Source of the DNA: Bacteroidales bacterium | GTDB lineage: Bacteria; Bacteroidota; Bacteroidia; Bacteroidales; UBA1402 | DNA: 8,895 nt | NCBI GenBank assembly: GCA_012511135.1 | Contig: JAAZGQ010000170.1 | Coordinates: 1 to 8,895, forward strand | Reading direction: 5' to 3' | Shown here: positions 1 to 5,192 of the stretch, one piece after another | Position numbering within the stretch: the stretch's first letter is position 1 | Layout: each line of letters starts with the position of its first letter | Notes under the pieces: model-generated | What the model was told of the DNA's origin: nothing | The model's input: only the letters and a program-made list of their open reading frames with translations | Database searches by the model: none | Made by a program: the position numbers and the translations under genes

Positions 1-328
1 ATTTTGAATTGATTTCTTCTCTAAAAAATTGTCCCAGAGTATTTTTTGCCTCTTCCCAATTATCGGGATTAATGCAATATTTAATGTAGGGAGGATTGAT
101 CTCTCCCTGAATTAATCCGACTTTTTTCAATTCTTTCAGATGCTCCGAAAGTGTGGAACGGGCAATGGGTAATTCTTCGGCCATATCACCGCTGTAACAG
201 CAACGATTTAGATTTTTCGATAAATAATTCAGAATGAAAACCCTGGCCGGATGAGAAAGTGCTTTGGCATAAAGAGCTACTTTCTCTTGTTGTTCTGTGT
301 AATACTTCGTTTTCAAAACCAATTTCAT
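1..328 (-). CDS. ArsR-family winged-helix transcriptional regulator (3' end beyond the window)
   Basis: 109 codons are visible from ATG at 326-328, and the frame is still open at base 1. The protein fits the ArsR/SmtB fold: a helix with ALSHPAR (residues 23-29), an HTH with RSTLSEHLKELKKVGLI (57-73), and a wing ending in KYCINPDNW (83-91). Such proteins are dimeric cytoplasmic repressors that leave DNA when metal, metalloid or another ligand binds. The wing and recognition helix resemble Bacteroidota arsenic-type ArsR proteins. From memory these often carry Cys-x-Cys-Gly-Asp before the HTH; here the stretch is Cys43-Cys44-Tyr-Ser-Gly-Asp, and Cys85 sits in the wing. The ligand is therefore uncertain. 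The gene lies 132 nt downstream of an ArsF-like lipoprotein gene. A dyad just upstream of the start suggests autorepression. Family assignment is secure; arsenic sensing is inference. Confidence 0.88.
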   Translation of the reverse strand, partial: MKLVLKTKYYTEQQEKVALYAKALSHPARVFILNYLSKNLNRCCYSGDMAEELPIARSTLSEHLKELKKVGLIQGEINPPYIKYCINPDNWEEAKNTLGQFFREEINSK

Positions 329-333
329 TTAGT

Positions 334-353
334 ATTTCGCAAAAATACGAAAT
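334..353 (-). promoter_or_regulatory. Putative ArsR operator overlapping the arsR promoter -7 box
   Basis: Inverted repeat ATTTCG (334-339) and CGAAAT (348-353), with an 8-nt spacer. Read on the minus strand the spacer (340-347) is TATTTTTG, a full match to the Bacteroidota -7 element TAnnTTTG. The start codon begins only 11 nt downstream, so a transcript from here would have a very short leader. A dyad enclosing the promoter of an ArsR-type gene is the usual autorepression layout. No clear -33 TTTG is seen upstream. Confidence 0.6.
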
Positions 354-378
354 GATTTTGAAATCGATTATTATTGCT

Positions 379-419
379 CGCTTTTTTTCTGTTATTTTTT
401 CTAATTCTGTAAAAAAGCG
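379..419. repeat. AT-rich 9-bp inverted repeat in the lipoprotein-arsR spacer
   Basis: CGCTTTTTT (379-387) is complementary to AAAAAAGCG (411-419), with a 23-nt spacer. On the minus strand it follows the lipoprotein gene and precedes the arsR promoter, so it could act as a weak transcript end. The long loop and AT-only stem core make this uncertain. Confidence 0.3.
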
Positions 420-433
420 CCTACTCAATAATG

Positions 434-461
434 AATTAGAATTCTAATTAAAATTCTAATT
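434..461. repeat. 16-bp perfect palindrome plus direct repeat next to a stop codon
   Basis: AATTAGAATTCTAATT at 434-449 is a perfect palindrome. The half ATTCTAATT recurs at 453-461, 12 bp on, running into the stop codon of the lipoprotein gene. It is low-complexity AT sequence, so it could be a protein site, a weak hairpin, or chance. Confidence 0.45.
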
Positions 462-916
462 TACAAGCTCAACATTTTGTCGATGCTGTCTTTGAGGCCT
501 TTTTTGAATAGTTCCGGATGTTCTGTGGCATATTTGAGCGCAAAAACACTCAGGTCGTAATTATTTTCTGCTCCACCGCCCACATAAACCAAATGCAGAG
601 CAGTGTTTTCTACCTCATATTTTTTTACCAGGGCTTTGTTGGCATATTTATTTGCATTTAAGACAATCAATTCAATTGTTCCCTTTTGTAATTCTTCGCT
701 GTAATTCGTTTCCAGCAGCTCTTTTATTCTGCTTTCTATGTTTAAGCAACTTTCGCTTCGATCCTTGAGATGAAAATAATAGATCTTGAGCTTGAGATTG
801 GAATTCACGGATATTTCAGTCCCGGAATTCTGACTGTCTTTCTTTTTAGAACCGTTCAGACAGGCTGTAAATATGCTGCCGGCCAATAATAGTATAAACA
901 GGATTTTTATTTTCAT
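461..916 (-). CDS. Small lipoprotein, ArsF-family-like (thioredoxin-fold)
   Basis: 151 residues. An N-terminal signal with lipobox FTAC predicts lipidation at Cys19. After a Ser/Lys/Asn-rich linker (20-42), a domain begins with KIYYFH (44-49), followed by Cys57, a helix, and NANKYANKALVKKYEV. This pattern and the C-terminal YATEHPELFKKGLKDSID resemble proteins annotated as ArsF family (nitrophenyl nitroreductase subunit, linked to aromatic-arsenical resistance in Shewanella arsEFG). Those proteins, as I recall them, have a Cys-x-x-Cys in the first loop. Here the equivalent is Ser54-Glu-Ser-Cys57, so only one cysteine remains. The neighbouring arsR gene supports a metalloid or redox connection. 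Secretion and lipidation are well supported; the ArsF link is moderate; a role in resistance is inference. Confidence 0.7.
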   Translation of the reverse strand: MKIKILFILLLAGSIFTACLNGSKKKDSQNSGTEISVNSNLKLKIYYFHLKDRSESCLNIESRIKELLETNYSEELQKGTIELIVLNANKYANKALVKKYEVENTALHLVYVGGGAENNYDLSVFALKYATEHPELFKKGLKDSIDKMLSL

Positions 917-926
917 AGAATAAAAG

Positions 927-934
927 TAAATATA
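927..934 (-). promoter_or_regulatory. Weak -7-like element upstream of the lipoprotein gene
   Basis: On the minus strand TATATTTA, seven of eight positions of TAnnTTTG, ends 10 nt before the ATG at 914-916. No good -33 element is seen. AT-rich surroundings make chance matches likely. Confidence 0.25.
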
Positions 935-944
935 TTGCTTGTTG

Positions 945-1035
945 TTTCAATTATTTCTGTTGTTTCAATTTTTCAATTATTTAAAACGTTTTGCTTGTTT
1001 GATTTTCAATCATTTAAATCATTCAATTTTTCAAT
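945..1035. repeat. Degenerate TTTCAAT (ATTGAAA) repeat cluster
   Basis: TTTCAAT occurs at 945-951, 963-969, 971-977, 1004-1010 and 1029-1035, with a shorter TTCAAT at 1022-1027. GTTGTTTCAATT is duplicated at 941-952 and 959-970, an 18-bp period. A palindrome AAAACGTTTT lies at 983-992. The cluster fills the 118-bp spacer between the esterase and lipoprotein genes and includes the last T of the esterase stop codon. Confidence 0.6.
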
Positions 1036-1838
1036 CACTTTTGCGATTTCATTGCTTCGAAAACCAAAGCGGCCACTACCCTGGCCCCTTCGGGCTGGAA
1101 ATGAGTATTGTCAGACTGTCCGTTGGGATAGGCTTCGTAAAGGCCGGCCGGTAAATTCATAAAATAATGACTGCTCACGTAATCCTGTCCTTTTTCGCTG
1201 AAAGCCTCCATCGTAAGTTGATTCAAATCGATAAAAAAGACCTCCATTTCTTCGGCCACTTCTTTGGCCGCCTGTGGATATTCGCCGTGGACATTTTCCA
1301 GACGGCCTTCCTGCCAGGGATAATTGCGACAAACCGGAGTCAGAATAATCGGGATAGCTTGTTTGGCTCTGGTTTGTAACACATACATGCGCAAATATTC
1401 TTTATAACCCTCAACACTTACATAACGCTCCACTTTGTTTACGGCGGCATCGTTGTGTCCAAATTGCATAATTACCAGATCGCCGGGTTTTAATTGTTCA
1501 TAAACGCTGCGCCAGCGGCCTTCTTCAAAAAAAGACCGGGTGCTGCGTCCCCCGCGGGCACGATTATCAATCAACACACTGTCGGTGTCGAATAAATGCT
1601 TGAAGTTCTTTAGCTCATTCTCCACAAATAATTCCTGAAATACCTGTCCCCAGCCGGTTACCGGATAACGGGTTTTGAAATAATCTTTCCCCGGATCGTA
1701 ATTATTGGCGTAATCGGCCACGGTGGAATCGCCAATTAAAAAAAGGCGGGTAATCTGCTCTTGCTTCGTAGTACAGGCAAAAAGCAAGACAGTAACAAGG
1801 ATAAAGACCAGGTTGAATTTTACTATTTTGTGTAACAT
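1035..1838 (-). CDS. Rhamnogalacturonan acetylesterase-like SGNH hydrolase lipoprotein (CE12-type)
   Basis: 267 residues. A signal with lipobox LLFAC predicts lipidation at Cys22. The SGNH blocks are all present. Block I is LIGDSTVADY, with the nucleophile Ser38. Block II is ARGGRSTRSF (94-103), with oxyanion-hole glycine. Block III is FGHND (126-130), with Asn129. Block V is DNTHFQ, with catalytic Asp243 and His246. GDSTVADY and DNTHF are the signatures of the rhamnogalacturonan acetylesterase (CE12) branch, which removes acetyl groups from pectin-type or related acetylated polysaccharides. Length fits a single-domain CE12 enzyme. It probably acts as a surface or periplasmic lipoprotein. It lies 55 nt after the ORF-3-like gene in the same direction, but that gap has no clear promoter and no other carbohydrate gene is near, so the true substrate is open. 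Confidence 0.85.
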   Translation of the reverse strand: MLHKIVKFNLVFILVTVLLFACTTKQEQITRLFLIGDSTVADYANNYDPGKDYFKTRYPVTGWGQVFQELFVENELKNFKHLFDTDSVLIDNRARGGRSTRSFFEEGRWRSVYEQLKPGDLVIMQFGHNDAAVNKVERYVSVEGYKEYLRMYVLQTRAKQAIPIILTPVCRNYPWQEGRLENVHGEYPQAAKEVAEEMEVFFIDLNQLTMEAFSEKGQDYVSSHYFMNLPAGLYEAYPNGQSDNTHFQPEGARVVAALVFEAMKSQK

Positions 1839-1893
1839 TTTATAAAAATTACTTGATTGATAAATAAAATAAGTTTCTCAATGGGTATAAATA

Positions 1894-2484
1894 TCACTCA
1901 AAATCTTCCCACTTAGGTAAACCATAATCCGGTAAACACAAAGCCTTATTAATATCGTCAAGTTCAAATTTGTCGGAATTAAAGTTGTTCCCCAGCCAGG
2001 CTTTATAATGCTTGTATTCCGGATGTTTTGTATTTTTTAGCACGTTTAAAATATCCACATACCCCCAAACTCCTCCACAATCTTCCGGCGGACAATGTCT
2101 CTCTCCTCCCAGGCAAAAGGGATACATATGCTTATCGTCTGTTTCCAGAATATCTTCAAGCAAAACAGTATGCATCCAACTGTCTCCGTAATCATATTCA
2201 TAATCGATCACATTTTGCTTATCTTTAAGCAGATCACTAATTGTAACTCCGGCGTAATCTATATTCATAGCTTCATCCCAAAACTCCTCATCTCCCTCCG
2301 TTCTGGGGGAATAAAAGACATCATTTTTAATAAATTGATGCAAGTGGCTGTTGGTCCAGCCCATAACCACCTGGAGCACCTTGTGCAAATCGGCCAGTTC
2401 CATCTCGGCAGGCACTTGGATGCGCCTCCAAACTGCAGGTTTAAGATCCTGGAGTTCGATGTAAAGTTGATAGATTGATTTCAT
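1894..2484 (-). CDS. Plasmid pRiA4b ORF-3-like family protein
   Basis: 196 residues, start ATG at 2482-2484, preceded on the minus strand by AAAGGAT about 10 nt upstream. The family hallmarks appear in order: PAVWRRIQVP (16-25), LHKVLQVVMGW (33-43), NSHLHQF (45-51), YEYDYGDSW followed by His105 (95-105), and a Cys/His-rich segment CLGGERHCPPEDCGG (124-138) ending VWGY. Cys124, Cys131 and Cys136 with nearby His could bind a metal, which is my inference. The family (named after an Agrobacterium rhizogenes plasmid ORF) is widespread in chromosomes and has no established activity, so the name is not evidence of a plasmid here. No signal peptide; probably cytoplasmic. It begins 59 nt after the fic stop codon with no terminator between, so the two are probably cotranscribed. 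Confidence 0.88.
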   Translation of the reverse strand: MKSIYQLYIELQDLKPAVWRRIQVPAEMELADLHKVLQVVMGWTNSHLHQFIKNDVFYSPRTEGDEEFWDEAMNIDYAGVTISDLLKDKQNVIDYEYDYGDSWMHTVLLEDILETDDKHMYPFCLGGERHCPPEDCGGVWGYVDILNVLKNTKHPEYKHYKAWLGNNFNSDKFELDDINKALCLPDYGLPKWEDFE

Positions 2485-2543
2485 AATAAGTTATATCCTT
2501 TTTTTCACTAACAATACGTTGATGATGAGTAATTTTTAAAAAA

Positions 2544-3905
2544 TTATATCAGCGATTCTATCTTTTTAAACAAATCATCTGAGAATAATCTAACAAGCGT
2601 TTCTCTATCTTTTTCTGAGGGATAATAGCCGTATGGGTATTTCTTATCGAGAAGGGATACTTCGTAGTACTCTTCTTTAAATTGAATATTCAGTTTTATA
2701 TTTATTTCCAATAGCTTGTCTGATTGTATTTCTTTGGGATTTATAAGATCCACATTGTACCACATGGATTGTGCGGCTTTTACAAATTCTTTCATTTGAG
2801 AATCTTGTCCGCTTCGATCAACATAATTCAACTGTATACATTCATTCCTTCGGATATCCGGATATTTTGAAATCAAATTATACTGGGTTCTTCCAGTGAA
2901 TAAAACAGATGCCTCTTTTGTTTTTTCATTCAAGGCTTTTTCTAAAGGGAAATAAAAATATTCCAGCACATTCCATATTTCTTCTGTATTCCGTTTGGGT
3001 TTTAATTGTTTTTCTTTCATCTGTTTTTCTATCAAACGGATACGTTTGGCGAAATCACTCGTTTCTTCAATGCTTTCTCCTCGCCCGGCACGAATCGCCA
3101 AATCAAAAGCATGCTCTACCAACTCGCTCAGGTAATCGGTAAACGGTTGTAAATCTTCGGCCTTTGCCTTGGCTCCTTCGGAAGGAGTCAATCCAACTTC
3201 CATATCACATTGGTGCAACAATTGTAAATATCGGGTTTTATCATCAATCGGTACGACAATCATCGGATAGCCATGTCTGTGCAAAATAAAGTTAACCATC
3301 AACCTGGCCACACGTCCGTTACCATCCTCAAAAGGATGTATGCGAATATACCGATAATGAAATAAGCTTGCCAATTCGACAGGGTTTAGCTCGCCTTGCT
3401 TTTCTTGCATATTATACCATTCCACCAACTCTTTCATCAGAGCCGGAGTTTCTTCCGGAGAGGCGTAATGGAACTCCTCACCAGTAGTTGTTATAACTGA
3501 GTTTGGCCGGGTTTTATAAACACCGACATGAATTTCAAAACAAAACTTACCATCTTGGCTTAATTTTCGATAATCTTCTACCTGAATAATCTGATTAAGT
3601 GTTCGGATAAAGTATTCCGTAAGAGGACGTTCCCGATCTTCGGCTTCTACTTTCATTAACCGGAGTCCGACATTATGTGCTTTCATCTCTTGATAATCAC
3701 GCATAGAGGCAGATCCCTCCGTTTGGTCAAAAATGAGTAGAAGTCTGGTCTGTCCGTATGTCAGCGTATTTCCTTCCAATCGGTTGGAATTATAGTTGAA
3801 ATCAAGCATAAACTTTTGATCAAGCCGCCTTTGGTCTTCATCCTTTAATGGCTGAAGCTGCTTCCATATTTCAAAAAAACGCTCAATATTTAAATTTTCT
3901 TTCAT
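2544..3905 (-). CDS. Fic-domain protein (probable AMP-transferase, N-terminal autoinhibition motif)
   Basis: 453 residues. The catalytic motif HPFEDGNGRVAR (190-201) matches HPFxDGNGRxxR exactly, with catalytic His190 and the anion-binding loop intact. Fic proteins usually transfer AMP from ATP to a hydroxyl side chain of a target protein. Near the N-terminus SNRLEG (40-45) fits the inhibitory helix pattern S/TxxxE[G/N], with Glu44 as the predicted inhibitory residue, so this is a class II, self-inhibited Fic. A flap region precedes the catalytic helix (RPNSVITTTGEEFHYASPEE, 133-152). Residues from about 300 to 453 hold a charged helical segment and a C-terminal region I do not recognise. No signal peptide, so it should be cytoplasmic. 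Next downstream is a pRiA4b ORF-3-like gene. The target protein is unknown, and no classical small Fic antitoxin is seen beside it. Confidence 0.93.
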   Translation of the reverse strand: MKENLNIERFFEIWKQLQPLKDEDQRRLDQKFMLDFNYNSNRLEGNTLTYGQTRLLLIFDQTEGSASMRDYQEMKAHNVGLRLMKVEAEDRERPLTEYFIRTLNQIIQVEDYRKLSQDGKFCFEIHVGVYKTRPNSVITTTGEEFHYASPEETPALMKELVEWYNMQEKQGELNPVELASLFHYRYIRIHPFEDGNGRVARLMVNFILHRHGYPMIVVPIDDKTRYLQLLHQCDMEVGLTPSEGAKAKAEDLQPFTDYLSELVEHAFDLAIRAGRGESIEETSDFAKRIRLIEKQMKEKQLKPKRNTEEIWNVLEYFYFPLEKALNEKTKEASVLFTGRTQYNLISKYPDIRRNECIQLNYVDRSGQDSQMKEFVKAAQSMWYNVDLINPKEIQSDKLLEINIKLNIQFKEEYYEVSLLDKKYPYGYYPSEKDRETLVRLFSDDLFKKIESLI

Positions 3906-3912
3906 CGTTGTT

Positions 3913-3939
3913 AGTAATGATTTTTGAAGTAATGATTAC
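3913..3939 (-). repeat. Direct repeat and small dyad in the fic leader
   Basis: AGTAATGATT occurs at 3913-3922 and 3928-3937, 15 bp apart. The second copy lies in an odd-length palindrome GTAATGATTAC (3929-3939). The repeat ends 8 nt before the fic start codon, and an inverted AATCAT follows at 3951-3956. It could be a regulator site or a translational control element. Confidence 0.45.
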
Positions 3940-3992
3940 ATCTCCGTCATAATCATGCCCGAATTCAAGGCCACTAAATTACACAAAAATTC

Positions 3993-4036
3993 CAAATTTA
4001 ATCCAGCAGAGTCTGTTACTAAAAGGATTACTCTGC
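3993..4036 (-). promoter_or_regulatory. Putative fic promoter with dyad over the -33 region
   Basis: On the minus strand TAAATTTG (3993-4000) matches the -7 element TAnnTTTG. A TTTA (4020-4023) lies 19 nt upstream in the -33 position (consensus TTTG). An inverted repeat, GCAGAGT (4006-4012) and ACTCTGC (4030-4036), is centred on that -33 element, as expected for a repressor site. Predicted transcription start is near 3986, giving a leader of about 80 nt. Confidence 0.5.
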
Positions 4037-4081
4037 AAAAAACACTTTTTTCAAAATTGCTTCAAAGGGTCACACAACCAC

Positions 4082-4112
4082 AAAGGGCTCCGAAATCAAT
4101 TCGGAACCCTTT
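4082..4112 (-). terminator. Hairpin after the beta-helix lipoprotein gene
   Basis: AAAGGG-C-TCCGAA (4082-4094) pairs with TTCGGA-A-CCCTTT (4100-4112): twelve pairs, one internal mismatch and a 5-nt loop, starting 23 nt after the lipoprotein stop codon. The T-tract on the minus strand is short (CCCTTTGTGG), so termination efficiency may be modest. The 5' arm motif CAAAGGG is also present at 4063-4069, which could compete for the same partner. Confidence 0.65.
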
Positions 4113-4135
4113 TGAAAGCTAAAAACAGAAAATGA

Positions 4136-5158
4136 TTATTTGAACCAGTTCCAGGCGGAAATATCCAATTGGCCGGTTTGGTAGGGACCTTCGAGAGTAG
4201 CCGTGTTTCCTTCGATTATAACATTACTCAGGGGACCTTCGTCTTTCATATCAACCAAAGTGCTATAACCTTCCAGGTAAACATTGGTCATAGTAGCTCC
4301 AGATTGTTTTTTAAATTGGAGTGCAATGCCGGGATGAGTGGAAACAGCCGTCAGGTTATTGATACGGGGATTGTTGTTCACTCCGTCGGCTTCGACTACT
4401 GTTGAAAAGTTACTAATGGTGTGTTTGACATAAGCGTTATTAACAGCTCCATCCCAGCCTTCGGTCCAGTCGATGGCATCGTCCTCGTTGTTCTCCAAAT
4501 ACAGGTTGCTCACCGAGACAGAGCCTCCGAAGAATTCCACACCATCGTCGGAACCATTCATTATGGCTACATTATTAACTGTAGTACCCGAGCCGCCCGC
4601 ATAAAGCGTAAGTCCGTTGTATTCCGATTCGGGATTGATGGCTGCACCGGCTCCGATGATGACCAAATAAGAAATGCTCCCGGAATTGTCTGCCGGATTC
4701 GAGCCTCCGTATTGAAAATTGCCCACTTCGGCAGTAGCCGGGGCACCTTCGGTGGTGACTGCTCGCCCGCAAATGGTCAGCCCTCCCCAATCGCCGGGAT
4801 TGCCATTGGGCGAACGCATAACAACGGCTTGATCTGCTGTGCCTTCGATCTGGATTTTGGAACCCATCATTACAGCAATATAGGTTTCGGTTTCCGCGCC
4901 GTTGGAAGCATTGGCCACGATAGATGTTCCTGCCGGAATAATCAGCTTAGCTCCCTTACTCACCACAAAAGCACCGGTCAGAGAGTAATTGACTGCGGGA
5001 TCCAGGGTGTAATCTTCTTTGAGTTCACCTTTCATGACACCTGCTTCGAGCATACTGACAACAGTATCTTCCGTTTGAGTGTTTTGGGGCTCACAACTGA
5101 CAAATAACATACTTAAACTGCTTACAAGCATACTTAAGATAATCACATTCTTTTTCAT
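4136..5158 (-). CDS. Beta-helix surface lipoprotein, partner of the TonB-dependent receptor
   Basis: 340 residues. A signal with lipobox LFVSC predicts lipidation at Cys22. After a linker the protein shows short beta-rich, Gly/Asn-rich turns typical of a right-handed parallel beta-helix: LTGAFVVSKGAKLIIPAGTSI (60-80), IQIEGTADQAVVM (102-114), GDWGGLTICGRA (122-133), then NNVAIMNGSDDGVEFFGGSV (195-214) and NNEDDAIDWTEGWDG (223-237). The DWGGL and DDGxEFFGG/DDxxDW signatures belong to a Bacteroidota family that databases often mislabel as multidrug transporter; it has no membrane-spanning region beyond the signal. Asp/Glu clusters at 204-208 and 225-236 could bind cations. It starts 34 nt after the receptor stop codon, so the two are almost certainly cotranscribed, and it may be a surface ligand-binding partner like SusD, though unrelated to SusD. 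Substrate unknown. Confidence 0.8.
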   Translation of the reverse strand: MKKNVIILSMLVSSLSMLFVSCEPQNTQTEDTVVSMLEAGVMKGELKEDYTLDPAVNYSLTGAFVVSKGAKLIIPAGTSIVANASNGAETETYIAVMMGSKIQIEGTADQAVVMRSPNGNPGDWGGLTICGRAVTTEGAPATAEVGNFQYGGSNPADNSGSISYLVIIGAGAAINPESEYNGLTLYAGGSGTTVNNVAIMNGSDDGVEFFGGSVSVSNLYLENNEDDAIDWTEGWDGAVNNAYVKHTISNFSTVVEADGVNNNPRINNLTAVSTHPGIALQFKKQSGATMTNVYLEGYSTLVDMKDEGPLSNVIIEGNTATLEGPYQTGQLDISAWNWFK

Positions 5159-5192
5159 AATTCAAATTTTAATCATTGATAATTGAGCTTGT

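Noticed and set aside
186..428. 80-codon minus-strand frame
   Set aside because: Overlaps the ArsR coding region in another frame; the ArsR frame has clear HTH motifs.
945..1035. CRISPR-like array
   Set aside because: The units are 7 bp, spacing is irregular, there are no unique spacers of uniform length, and no cas genes are nearby.
1111..1332. 73-codon minus-strand frame
   Set aside because: Out-of-frame shadow inside the CE12-type esterase gene.
2095..2478. 127-codon plus-strand frame
   Set aside because: Antisense to the ORF-3-like gene, whose family motifs are all intact; no independent promoter or start signal.
1894..2484. Evidence for an integrated plasmid from the family name pRiA4b ORF-3
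   Set aside because: The family is common in chromosomes; no replication, partition, conjugation or integration gene or attachment repeat is present.
4421..5107. 228-codon open frame on the plus strand
   Set aside because: It lies wholly antisense to the beta-helix lipoprotein, lacks a recognisable domain or signal, and arises from the codon pattern of the opposite gene.
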